The notes: generated from the sequence alone by a model not told the origin. 9,256 nt of DNA from Chloroflexota bacterium (GCA_021828635.1 JAJZEJ010000626.1:1-9256); one strand, 5' to 3'. Positions 1-6,874 are shown, counted from the first letter of the stretch. Made by a program: numbers and translations.

Positions 1-840
1 CAACGTCGCGGCCCCAGAGCGACACAGCACCAGCGTCGCAGCTTGCAAGGCCAGTGGCATCTCAGCATCCATATACGCCACCAGGCGATAACGTTGTCGT
101 GTTACCTCATCCAAACCCGCCATCGTTTGCTCTGCCAGGATGCGCGTCTCCTCAAAAAGCTTCGTGCCACTAATCTGTAACACCTGACAATGCGCTAACA
201 ATGCTGGCAATGCGTGGCAAACGGTCTGGTTCAATGTCCGTGCGCCCTGGCTACCGCCTGTAACTAGCAGCAGAGGCAATTCAGTTTCCAGACCCAGACG
301 GGTGCGTGCCTCTGTGGGCGTGACCGCTCGCGCATCCAGGATGGCCTGCCGCATCGGATTGCCCAGATACAGCGTTTTGTGCGCCGGAAAGTAGGCCCGC
401 GAGTCGGCAAAAGCTATTGAGATGCGCGTCGCTAATGGTGCCAGCAAGCGATTTGAGAGATTTGGTGGCACGTCTTGCTGGTGCATCAGCAATGGCACTT
501 TGTGCAGACGCGCCGCCAATCCTGCTGGTACCGCGACATAACCACCACTGGTAAAAGCCACATCTGGTCGAAACGCTCGCACGATGCCAGCCGCCTGCGC
601 CATGCCCACCGGCACACGGGCCACACCTGTGACTGTGCGCCAGGAGATGAAGCGTTGCAGCTTGCCCGCTTTGATGATCTTGAGGCGCAAGCCAGCCGCC
701 GGTACCAGCGAGGTCTCCAGACCATCATCGCTGCCCAGATAAAGAATCTCGGCTTGATATTCATCGCGTAAGCGCGTTGCCACCGACAAGGCCGGATAGA
801 CATGCCCGCCGGTGCCACCGCCAGAAATCAACACTCGCAT
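1..840 (-). CDS. murG: MurG, lipid II synthase (undecaprenyl-PP-MurNAc-pentapeptide GlcNAc transferase), 3' end cut off
   Basis: Transfers GlcNAc from UDP-GlcNAc to lipid I on the inner membrane face, giving lipid II, the substrate of FtsW/FtsI encoded just upstream. I translated the minus strand from the ATG at 840: 280 codons stay open to base 1, so the C-terminal part lies outside the window. Visible family motifs are the N-terminal glycine loop GGGTGGH (residues 7-13), TSGGYVAVP (97-105), HQQDVPPNLSNR (120-131), GNPMR (160-164), the second-domain loop GGSQGA (195-200) and RSGAATL (274-280) of the UDP-GlcNAc site. The motif usually written HEQN reads HQQD here, so the His is kept but the Glu is Gln. 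An AAGGGA Shine-Dalgarno-like element lies a few bases upstream of the ATG. A 90-bp gap separates it from ftsW. The identification is secure. Confidence 0.96.
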   Translation of the reverse strand, partial: MRVLISGGGTGGHVYPALSVATRLRDEYQAEILYLGSDDGLETSLVPAAGLRLKIIKAGKLQRFISWRTVTGVARVPVGMAQAAGIVRAFRPDVAFTSGGYVAVPAGLAARLHKVPLLMHQQDVPPNLSNRLLAPLATRISIAFADSRAYFPAHKTLYLGNPMRQAILDARAVTPTEARTRLGLETELPLLLVTGGSQGARTLNQTVCHALPALLAHCQVLQISGTKLFEETRILAEQTMAGLDEVTRQRYRLVAYMDAEMPLALQAATLVLCRSGAATL

Positions 841-867
841 AATGTCCCTTATAGTTAGATGTAGTGA

Positions 868-882
868 CACCCCTTCTGGGTG
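868..882 (-). other. Small hairpin in the ftsW-murG gap
   Basis: CACCC and GGGTG arms around a 5-nt loop lie about 30 nt upstream of the murG start, in the transcribed gap. No T-run follows, so it is not a convincing intrinsic terminator. A local RNA structure or simple chance is equally possible. Confidence 0.25.
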
Positions 883-910
883 CCATGCTATTTTTATGCA
901 TGCCATGCTA
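881..910. repeat. Direct repeat TGCCATGCTA, two copies 20 bp apart
   Basis: The decamer TGCCATGCTA occurs exactly at 881-890 and 901-910 in the ftsW-murG gap, so the two copies lie about two helical turns apart. The spacing would suit a dimeric DNA-binding protein, but no known operator is recognised. Confidence 0.5.
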
Positions 911-930
911 CATGCACCATAACGTTCGTG

Positions 931-2490
931 TTATATTGTTTTTTTGCGCTTAAAGGCCAATGTCATCGTGCGACGCGAGAGCGCCGGATTCTCTGGCTCT
1001 TGAATGTAGCGCGATATATTGAGCAGAACACCAACCGCCGCCATCGAAATCACCAATGATGAGCCGCCGAAGCTGATGAACGGCAACGGCACACCGGTGT
1101 AAGGAATGGAGCCGGTCGAAGCTCCGATATTGATAATAGCTTGCAAAACCAGCCAGGTCGTAATGCCGGTTGACAGTAGAGCGCCATAGACATCCTGCGT
1201 GCGACGCGCCAGCCGGAAACCTCGGAAGGCCAGGAAGACGAATAGCATAATTACCAGCGCACAGCCGATATAGCCGAGTTCCTCGCCGATAATGGCAAAA
1301 ATCGAGTCGGTATACGGAAACGGCAACCAACCCGTCTTCTGACGACTCTCGCCCAATCCCACACCTAACAAGCCGCCGGAACCGAAAGCCAGCAGCGACT
1401 GATAGAGTTGCAAGTTCAGATTGGTAATGTGCGCGAATGGGTTCATAAAACCCACCAGACGCGCATAACGATACGGCTTAAATGCCTGAGTCAGTAGCAC
1501 GACACCACCGCAAGCCATCGCCAGCAAAAACTGCACGATATTGGCCCCGGCGGTAAAGAACATCGCCACCGCGAAACCGGCAATGATGATCGTCGTCCCC
1601 ATGTCATTCTCCAGCAAGACCAGACCCAGAATAATGCCGATCATGATAACAAACGGTGCCAGACCATATAGGAAAGTACCAACCTGCTTGCCCTTCCGCG
1701 CTAGCCAGTCCGCGATATACAGTGCCAGTACTAACTTCGCCAGCTCGCTCGGTTGAAACGAGAAGAACGAGCCAACACCCAGCCAGCGCGATGCTCCATA
1801 GGCACTCGACCCTAAGTGCGTCAGTACCAGTATCAGTAGCGGCAAGAGGATGACCATGCCAATCAGAGAGAAACGCCGCCAGACGCGGTAGTCGATGCGC
1901 ATCGTAATCAACATTACTGGTATACCAATAACGGTCCACAACAACTGCTTCTCGAAGAAGTATGAAGCATCGCCATACGTCTGTGCCGAGACGAATGAAC
2001 TCGCACTATAGACCATAATCAGCCCGAAACACAGCAGAGCTAATACGATTATCAAGAGCCAGGGATCAATGCGCCCGGCCACACGCGGCAACTGCATCTC
2101 CAGTTGAGCGAGCTTTTTCTGCTCCTCATCGCTGATTGGTTGCATAGGGGCAACTACGTCCTCAACCACCAATGGAGAACGTCGCCGCCAGCTAGCCGTG
2201 ATACCACTACGCGCCCGACTACTGTTAAGGCTGCTGCTCAGACCTTGCGCACCCACCGCGTTACGCTGACGTGGCAAACTACGGCGTACCCGCGCAGAAC
2301 CCAACTGATCTTCCACGGCGTAGCTGACCCGGCGTCCGCCAGTCCGCTTGCGTGGCGTCCCTTTCGCCGGAACACGTTGCTGATCCAGCGCATCTAATGC
2401 GGGTGAACGCCCGATTGGAGGCAATTCTTTTCGCACCTCACCGCGCTGCCGCATCCCGTTCTTATCTTGTCCAGGTCTGTTCCCTAACAT
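931..2490 (-). CDS. ftsW: FtsW, SEDS-family septal peptidoglycan polymerase, with a long basic N-terminal extension
   Basis: A polytopic SEDS glycosyltransferase that polymerises lipid II at the division septum together with its class B PBP partner, here the upstream ftsI. The SEDS core starts near residue 141 and is rich in membrane helices. Hallmarks are VYSASS (160-165), RWLGVG with FQPSELAKL (235-253), LLENDMGTT (292-300), the extracellular loop TDSIFAIIGEELG (394-406) with its conserved Asp395, and GVPLPFISFGGSSL (466-479). Residues 1-115 are unusual: Arg-rich, low-complexity and probably disordered in the cytoplasm. The ATG at 2490 has only a weak ribosome site. Internal ATGs at 2454 (residue 13) and 2145 (residue 116, with GAGGA about 13 nt upstream) are real alternatives, and the last would give an FtsW of usual length. 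RodA is possible on motifs alone, but the dcw context favours FtsW. Confidence 0.94.
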   Translation of the reverse strand: MLGNRPGQDKNGMRQRGEVRKELPPIGRSPALDALDQQRVPAKGTPRKRTGGRRVSYAVEDQLGSARVRRSLPRQRNAVGAQGLSSSLNSSRARSGITASWRRRSPLVVEDVVAPMQPISDEEQKKLAQLEMQLPRVAGRIDPWLLIIVLALLCFGLIMVYSASSFVSAQTYGDASYFFEKQLLWTVIGIPVMLITMRIDYRVWRRFSLIGMVILLPLLILVLTHLGSSAYGASRWLGVGSFFSFQPSELAKLVLALYIADWLARKGKQVGTFLYGLAPFVIMIGIILGLVLLENDMGTTIIIAGFAVAMFFTAGANIVQFLLAMACGGVVLLTQAFKPYRYARLVGFMNPFAHITNLNLQLYQSLLAFGSGGLLGVGLGESRQKTGWLPFPYTDSIFAIIGEELGYIGCALVIMLFVFLAFRGFRLARRTQDVYGALLSTGITTWLVLQAIINIGASTGSIPYTGVPLPFISFGGSSLVISMAAVGVLLNISRYIQEPENPALSRRTMTLAFKRKKTI

Positions 2491-2511
2491 GCCAATCCGT
2501 TCTTTTCCCTC

Positions 2512-2540
2512 TTGACATAGAACATTTTTTCTAGTATACT
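2512..2540 (+). promoter_or_regulatory. Consensus-quality sigma-70-type promoter, antisense to the dcw operon
   Basis: TTGACA (2512-2517) and TATACT (2535-2540) are separated by exactly 17 bp on the plus strand, in the 73-bp gap between the 101-aa gene and ftsW. The -35 is a 6/6 match and the -10 a 5/6 match. Transcription would start near 2547 and run antisense to the 101-aa gene and ftsI; no plausible plus-strand gene follows. The -10 sits in the palindrome AGTATACT, so a minus-strand -10 also exists, but it lacks a recognisable -35. Confidence 0.5.
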
Positions 2541-2563
2541 CTCTTCAAGAAGCAGAAATTGCG

Positions 2564-2869
2564 TTAGCCGTTGGCCTCAGTGTCGGTCGAGCTTGCATCC
2601 ACCTGTTCTTGCATCAGTTGGAGCATCTGCTCCACATCCTGATCGCTGATTTGCAGATGGACCTGTTCAAGATCGACCATCTCGACGCCTTTTGCCTGGA
2701 GCAACACGCTCCAGGGGTCACTGGCAAGCGTCGGGATAGACTCGCGTAACGCCGCTAATGTTGCAGCGTCGAGTGGTCGATTCCCTAGCAATTGCTGCCA
2801 TACCGCGCTCAGCGCATTACGCGCTGCCGCTACCTCTTCGTTTTCTTGCTGCATACGCATCATCCACAT
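2564..2869 (-). CDS. Unrecognised 101-aa acidic helical protein between ftsI and ftsW
   Basis: I do not recognise this family. The product is a small, soluble-looking protein rich in Gln, Glu, Leu and Met. It has an N-terminal helix-like stretch with LSAVWQQLLGN (about 20-30), a middle part with SDPWSVLLQAKG (50-61), and an acidic Gln-rich helix with VEQMLQLMQEQV (79-90) before a polar tail. No signal peptide, membrane helix or cysteine pattern is visible. Same-strand placement, 35 bp after ftsI and 73 bp before ftsW, suggests co-expression with the septal synthase pair and perhaps an accessory division role; that is inference from position only. The start is uncertain: ATGs at residues 1, 3, 4 and 6 all lack a clear Shine-Dalgarno sequence, and a TACAT/ATGTA palindrome sits directly upstream. 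Confidence 0.72.
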   Translation of the reverse strand: MWMMRMQQENEEVAAARNALSAVWQQLLGNRPLDAATLAALRESIPTLASDPWSVLLQAKGVEMVDLEQVHLQISDQDVEQMLQLMQEQVDASSTDTEANG

Positions 2870-2873
2870 TTAT

Positions 2874-2888
2874 TACATATATAATGTA
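2874..2888. repeat. Palindrome TACAT-ATATA-ATGTA upstream of the 101-aa gene
   Basis: A perfect 5-bp inverted repeat with an ATATA centre lies 5 bp before the gene start in the ftsI-downstream gap. It resembles the TACATA-A-TATGTA palindrome upstream of ftsI (4731-4743). It could be an operator or just AT-rich promoter sequence. Confidence 0.4.
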
Positions 2889-2904
2889 CGCAATACCGAT
2901 GACA

Positions 2905-4677
2905 CTAAAATGGCTTATCAGGCGGAATAGCATAGCGCCAGATCAAGTCTTCCGCAATATTTTTCCACAAGGGACCGGCAGCGGTAATGCCGTAGATCGT
3001 GGCCTGTGGACGATCAATCTTGACCAGAATCACGAACTGCGGATTCGAGGCCGGAAAGAAACCCGCCACCGACGCCTCCGTCTGGTCCATCGCCAGACCC
3101 TGAGTCGTCGATGTACCCGTCTTGGCGGCGACCGTATAGCCAGGAATGGCAACCGGCGTATCCAGACCACTGACGGTATCCTGCGCCAACATGCCTGACA
3201 GCAACTGCGCAGCTTGTTGACTGATGACACGCCGCATGGCCTGTGGCTGTATCTGTGTTGTGTGACCATTCTGCTCAATAGCTGAGACGACATATGGATG
3301 CATCATCACGCCGCCATTGGCAATCGTCTGATAGACCATCGCCACCTGCAGCGGTGTCGCGCTGATCGCCTGTCCGAACCCTTGACGTGCCAGATCGCTC
3401 GGCGACCACTGCGGCATGGTCGGGTTATTATAAGATGCTATCTGCTCCTGCGAGGGAACAGCCAATCCGTAACGTTGTCCGAAGCCAAACTTCGTGAGAT
3501 ACGGATAGTAGCGATTCGGCCCCAACACTTTATAGGCCACCCAGGCCGCGCCAACATTGGCGGAATGCTCCAATACCTGCGTCATCGTTTCATGGCCCCA
3601 AGATTCGTTCATCCAGTTGGTTACAATCGGTATACCATTACCCAGGTTTATAAAGCCAGGATCATAGATCGCGGTATCTGGCGTAATCAGCCCTTGATCG
3701 AGCGCGGCCGCCATCGTCACAGCCTTCATCGTCGAACCCGGCTCGTAAGCACAATAGAGCAACGGGTTGAAGTAGACATTTTCCGCGCCCTCACAACCCA
3801 TATTGTTGGCATACTGACCATAATTATTCGGGTCAAAGCTCGGATAGCCCGCCATCGCTACAATGCCGCCGGTATGAACATTGATCACGATAGCCGCGCC
3901 GCTCTCTGCTTCAGATTGCTTGACCGTCTGCGCTAGCCCTGTCTGTACATCATACTGAATGGTGCTATCAATAGTCGTCGTCAGATTCGCTCCAGCTACG
4001 GCGGGCTGGCTGGAACTGGCTCCCACGGTCAGTGGGTTGCCATTCAGATCGGTCTCCGCCGTGATCTGTCCCGACTTGCCAGAGAGTAGCGCGTTGTACT
4101 GCTGCTCAATACCATAGAAACCGTCGTAGAGATCAGGGTTATTCGGGTCCGGGGCCACATAGCCCAGCACTTGCGCTGCTAGATCGCCACCAGGGTAGAC
4201 ACGCACGGGATGCGGCTCTAAAAAGATATAGGGCAACTGCGACGCCTCCAGGGCATTCGTCTGTTGTGGTGTAATACTTTCCGCGATACGATAGGTTTGC
4301 AAGCCCGAATTGAAATCCTTGTCGAGCGTTCCCTGTGAGATATTCAGAATTGTGTGTAGCGTCTGCACAATGGTCGCCAATTTCGCCTGTGCCTGCACAC
4401 TATCAGTATAGTCAGTAAAAAACTGAATCGGTTCTATATAAACGTCATCGCGTATCACATTCGTAGCAAGCAAGTGACCATTATCATCGTAGATCAGCCC
4501 ACGCGGTGCATTAATAACCTGCACCTGTGTATGTTCTGCGTTGGCAAGCGCAGCCAGTTTCGGCCCATCAATAATCTGCCAGTAATAGAGACGCCCCAAT
4601 AGAAGAGCCATACCAAGCAGTACAAACAGAAAGATGAACATTTGCCGCTTGCGAGCGCGTTCCAGTTCTGTGTTCAT
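2905..4677 (-). CDS. ftsI: FtsI/PBP2-type class B penicillin-binding protein (septal D,D-transpeptidase)
   Basis: Crosslinks stem peptides of septal glycan made by FtsW, acting outside the membrane behind one N-terminal anchor. The 590-aa product has a short cytoplasmic basic stretch, a membrane helix at about 13-32, and the PBP dimerisation/pedestal domain starting with APRGLIYDDNG (57-67). The transpeptidase domain has all three active-site motifs: STMK (Ser315 nucleophile, Lys318), SAN (372-374) and KTGTS (519-523). No C-terminal PASTA repeats are present. The ATG at 4677 is well supported by AAGGAG at 4685-4690, 7 nt upstream. It lies 157 bp after the ftsL-like gene, the widest gap inside the cluster, and a possible internal promoter sits there. 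The stop is TAG. PBP2 of the elongasome is a motif-level alternative, but synteny between the ftsL-like gene and ftsW favours FtsI. Confidence 0.95.
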   Translation of the reverse strand: MNTELERARKRQMFIFLFVLLGMALLLGRLYYWQIIDGPKLAALANAEHTQVQVINAPRGLIYDDNGHLLATNVIRDDVYIEPIQFFTDYTDSVQAQAKLATIVQTLHTILNISQGTLDKDFNSGLQTYRIAESITPQQTNALEASQLPYIFLEPHPVRVYPGGDLAAQVLGYVAPDPNNPDLYDGFYGIEQQYNALLSGKSGQITAETDLNGNPLTVGASSSQPAVAGANLTTTIDSTIQYDVQTGLAQTVKQSEAESGAAIVINVHTGGIVAMAGYPSFDPNNYGQYANNMGCEGAENVYFNPLLYCAYEPGSTMKAVTMAAALDQGLITPDTAIYDPGFINLGNGIPIVTNWMNESWGHETMTQVLEHSANVGAAWVAYKVLGPNRYYPYLTKFGFGQRYGLAVPSQEQIASYNNPTMPQWSPSDLARQGFGQAISATPLQVAMVYQTIANGGVMMHPYVVSAIEQNGHTTQIQPQAMRRVISQQAAQLLSGMLAQDTVSGLDTPVAIPGYTVAAKTGTSTTQGLAMDQTEASVAGFFPASNPQFVILVKIDRPQATIYGITAAGPLWKNIAEDLIWRYAIPPDKPF

Positions 4678-4684
4678 CTCCCGT

Positions 4685-4690
4685 CTCCTT
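4685..4690 (-). promoter_or_regulatory. Strong ribosome binding site of ftsI
   Basis: AAGGAG lies 7 nt upstream of the ATG at 4677. It is the clearest Shine-Dalgarno sequence in the cluster and fixes the ftsI start. Confidence 0.8.
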
Positions 4691-4722
4691 CTTCACGTAC
4701 TGTATACGAAGCTACAATACGA

Positions 4723-4750
4723 AAAATAGCTACATAATATGTAATGTAAA
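4723..4750 (-). promoter_or_regulatory. Possible internal promoter for ftsI with a palindrome in its spacer
   Basis: On the minus strand TTTACA (4745-4750) and TATTTT (4723-4728) are 16 bp apart. The predicted start is near 4716, giving a leader of about 40 nt that contains the AAGGAG site. The palindrome TACATA-A-TATGTA (4731-4743) lies entirely in the spacer, a position typical of operators. The -10 match is only moderate. Confidence 0.33.
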
Positions 4751-4834
4751 AAATAACGACGATTTATCCAAATTCTCGGTATGAACGTCATGAATTGCGC
4801 CCACACGGAATGATTTTCACCAGAATGTGCTGTA

Positions 4835-5278
4835 TTAAGGTTGGATAACATCGTGTTGGGCCAAAATGACTTGCATGTGTTTGACAATTAGTATCTGCAC
4901 GTCATTCGGGTTCACTGGTACAAGCCCCATCTTTTTGGCTACCGCCGCAATATACTCCGGTGACTGCTCCTGCGCAATCTGATTAGCCAGGTCTTCGTCC
5001 TGGCGTTGCAAGAGCGCCTGCTGCTCATGAATGGCTTGCAACTGGTGATTAGCCGCCACAGCCTGGCCGACCTGGCTCAGATACAAGATTGCCATCAAGC
5101 CGATTAAGAGGACGCTGGTCGTGCAGAGCGCGACCGGCCCCATATGGAAGAAGAATGGATAGAGTTGTCGGCGTCGTTTCGCCGCCAGAATAGGCTGAGC
5201 GGGCGCACTCGCCTGGATTTCACTGCGATCTTTCAGACTATTCATAAACTGCGCTTCCTCGTTATCAAGTGGACGCAC
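4835..5278 (-). CDS. ftsL: FtsL-like bitopic septal protein
   Basis: A small single-pass protein with the layout of FtsL/DivIC: a basic cytoplasmic N-terminus (KRRRQ at 34-38), one membrane helix at about 47-68, a Gln-rich coiled coil at about 70-104, and the typical exit segment SPEYIAAVAKKMGLVPVNP (106-124). Proteins of this type form the FtsQLB-like scaffold that activates FtsW/FtsI. Sequence similarity in this family is low, so the name rests on topology plus the slot between rsmH and ftsI. Two starts are possible. A GTG at 5278 overlaps the rsmH stop by one base (TAGTG) with GGAG 4 nt upstream, implying translational coupling. An ATG at 5245 (136 aa) has GAGGA about 10 nt upstream. DivIC/FtsB-type naming would be equally defensible. 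Confidence 0.78.
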   Translation of the reverse strand: MRPLDNEEAQFMNSLKDRSEIQASAPAQPILAAKRRRQLYPFFFHMGPVALCTTSVLLIGLMAILYLSQVGQAVAANHQLQAIHEQQALLQRQDEDLANQIAQEQSPEYIAAVAKKMGLVPVNPNDVQILIVKHMQVILAQHDVIQP

Positions 5279-6291
5279 TACGCTCCGACAAGTATCTCCG
5301 CCGCACGTAAGCGGGCGCTACGCGCCCGCGCATTGCGCTCAATCTCCTGCATCGTTGGCATCACTGGCTTGCGCGTCAGCAGACGCACCTGAGCTTTGTG
5401 ACCACAAACACAGACCGGTAAACCCGGTGGACAGAGACAATCTGTAGCTTCTCGTCGCATAAATTCTTTGACAATGCGATCTTCTAAAGAATGAAAAGCA
5501 ATAATGACCATTCTTCCCCCACTACCCATCACATCAAGATTTTCAGTTCCATTATAACTATCTATATAATGCGGTTGTGCTTGTAATACACGCAGAATTT
5601 GCGGTAATACACTTTCCAGGCGTTCTAGCTCGCCATTAACGGCGATGCGTAACGCCTGAAAGCTGCGCGTTGCCGGGTGAATTGCTCCCGGCTTGCCCGC
5701 TTTGCGCGGCACAACTGACGCGATAATTGCTGCTAGCCGCGCTGTATGCGTAATCGGCTCTTTCGCACGCTCCTGCCCGATACGCCGGGCAATTGCACGC
5801 GAACGATTTTCTTCACCATAGCGCCAGAAAAGGTCAGCTAGTTCCTGCTCACTGAGCGTATTGACCAGATCAGCAGCAGTCGTCGTGAGCGACTGATCCA
5901 GGCGCATATCCAACGGGCCATCGGCGCTAAAAGAAAAGCCTCGCTGCGGATTATCCATCTGGTCAGATGAAAATCCCAGGTCGAGGAGAACACCGCGCAC
6001 TGGTCCAAAACCGACCTCGTCCACAATGTGTTCCAGGTCAGCAAAATTGCCATGCACCAGCACCAGCCGTCCGCTCTCCACCACTGGAGCCAGCCGTTCT
6101 CGTACACGCGCCAGCGCATTCGCATCAGCATCAATGCCTAGCACCCGACCATCGGGCGCTGACCGTTCGAGAATAGCTGCTGTATGACCGCCCCCACCCA
6201 ACGTACCATCAATATAACAAGCTCCTGGTTGCGGTTGCAGATAGCTCAGAACCTCTTCCAGCATGACTGGTACATGCTGCGTTTGCATCAT
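5278..6291 (-). CDS. rsmH: RsmH (MraW), 16S rRNA m4C1402 methyltransferase
   Basis: S-adenosylmethionine-dependent N4-methylation of C1402 in the decoding centre of 16S rRNA. Family motifs are HVPVMLEEVL (6-15), the SAM loop GTLGGGGHT (29-37), GIDADANAL (52-60), LLDLGFSSDQMDNPQRGFSF (102-121), HPATRSFQALRIAVN (205-219) and FHSLEDRIVKEF (266-277). A four-cysteine CxC...CxC pattern (Cys285, 287, 294, 296) follows. Length (337 aa) is slightly above the family norm. Compared with the usual LLKPGGRL stretch, there are about 18 extra residues around PHYIDSYNGTENLD (240-253), and the DNA there (about 5460-5640) is noticeably AT-richer than the rest of the gene. Start: tandem ATGs at 6291 and 6288, preceded by a weak GAGAA. 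It lies 24 bp after mraZ and its stop overlaps the next GTG. Confidence 0.96.
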   Translation of the reverse strand: MMQTQHVPVMLEEVLSYLQPQPGACYIDGTLGGGGHTAAILERSAPDGRVLGIDADANALARVRERLAPVVESGRLVLVHGNFADLEHIVDEVGFGPVRGVLLDLGFSSDQMDNPQRGFSFSADGPLDMRLDQSLTTTAADLVNTLSEQELADLFWRYGEENRSRAIARRIGQERAKEPITHTARLAAIIASVVPRKAGKPGAIHPATRSFQALRIAVNGELERLESVLPQILRVLQAQPHYIDSYNGTENLDVMGSGGRMVIIAFHSLEDRIVKEFMRREATDCLCPPGLPVCVCGHKAQVRLLTRKPVMPTMQEIERNARARSARLRAAEILVGA

Positions 6292-6315
6292 TTCTCATTT
6301 ATAGTATATATACGG

Positions 6316-6723
6316 TTAGAAGGGAATACTATTTCCCTCTGCATCAAGTCGTTCCTGGTAAGCGTGCCATGTGGCACGATCCCAGATTTCAAAATGGTCA
6401 CGCACCCCTGCCACTGTCACCTCAGTTCCTAATTCAGCATAGGCTCGTAGCTTAGCGGGAAGTACCATACGCCCTTGCGCATCCAGCTCGACTTCGCTGG
6501 CGCTCGGATAGATACGCCGCTCGAAATCACGCAACTCGTCGCTGGTCTTGCCAGCTACCAGCTCGTTCGATTTCTCTTCCCAGCGAGCAAGCGGATAAAT
6601 CGAGAGACAGACACCCATGCCTTTACTGACAACGGCTCCGTCCTCTATCTGTGCGCGGAAGCGTGCTGGTACGGCCATACGCCCCTTCGCATCAATTGTA
6701 TGCTCATACTCGCCAAGAAACAT
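6316..6723 (-). CDS. mraZ: MraZ, AbrB-fold regulator of the dcw cluster
   Basis: A DNA-binding protein that usually opens dcw clusters and regulates its own promoter by binding spaced TGGGN boxes. The 135-aa product begins MFLGEYEHTID, as expected, and has the two duplicated SpoVT/AbrB-like half-domains: DAKGRMAVPARFR (11-23) and DAQGRMVLPAKLR (81-93). Length is close to the family norm. The ATG at 6723 is supported by GAGG 7 nt upstream, with a further GAGGAG behind it. The gene is first in the operon. Its predicted promoter and three matching TGGGG boxes lie about 125-180 bp upstream, consistent with autoregulation. Rejoining to rsmH by a 24-bp gap indicates co-transcription. Confidence 0.97.
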   Translation of the reverse strand: MFLGEYEHTIDAKGRMAVPARFRAQIEDGAVVSKGMGVCLSIYPLARWEEKSNELVAGKTSDELRDFERRIYPSASEVELDAQGRMVLPAKLRAYAELGTEVTVAGVRDHFEIWDRATWHAYQERLDAEGNSIPF

Positions 6724-6785
6724 CTACGTGCCTCATCTCCTCATTCTAGGAAGTCTCTGTCTAAGTGGTAGAGGATGGAAGCGCA

Positions 6786-6807
6786 CAGGATGTTCTCCCT
6801 CATCCTG
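6786..6807 (-). other. Stem-loop in the predicted mraZ leader RNA
   Basis: CAGGATG and CATCCTG form a perfect 7-bp stem around an 8-nt loop (AGGGAGAA in the RNA sense), about 60-85 nt before the mraZ ATG. No T-run follows, so it is not an intrinsic terminator. Confidence 0.4.
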
Positions 6808-6845
6808 ACACACTTCACCGGTTCTCACCACTGCTTACACAGCTG

Positions 6846-6870
6846 CCCCACAATTCCCCACTCCTCCCCA
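6846..6870 (-). promoter_or_regulatory. MraZ operator: three TGGGG boxes at 10-bp pitch
   Basis: On the minus strand TGGGG occurs at 6866-6870, 6856-6860 and 6846-6850, separated by exactly 5 bp each time. This is the TGGGN-N5 repeat pattern described for MraZ binding sites. The boxes begin just downstream of the predicted -10 (6875-6880) and cover the expected transcription start, so bound MraZ would repress. At the same 10-bp pitch further downstream, GTGTA (6836-6840) and TGGTG (6826-6830) could be decayed boxes. Confidence 0.8.
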
Positions 6871-6874
6871 CTCT

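Noticed and set aside
486..818. 110-codon minus-strand frame
   Set aside because: It is out of frame with murG, whose correct frame runs unbroken from 840 to base 1 with all expected motifs.
2758..3198. 146-codon plus-strand frame downstream of the antisense promoter at 2512-2540
   Set aside because: It overlaps two minus-strand genes, one of them firmly identified. The protein has no recognisable domain, so any transcript there is more likely non-coding.
3298..3936. 212-codon plus-strand open frame inside ftsI
   Set aside because: It lies wholly antisense to a gene with intact PBP motifs. Its translation is His/Arg-rich, low in recognisable structure, and it has no supporting ribosome site.
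4881..4886. Plus-strand TTGACA inside the ftsL-like gene (another at 5468-5473 in rsmH)
   Set aside because: No acceptable -10 hexamer lies 16-18 bp downstream of either copy, unlike the pair at 2512-2540.
4693..4887. 64-codon minus-strand frame across the ftsL-ftsI gap
   Set aside because: It overlaps the end of the ftsL-like gene in another frame, has no domain or ribosome site, and most of it is AT-rich promoter-like DNA.
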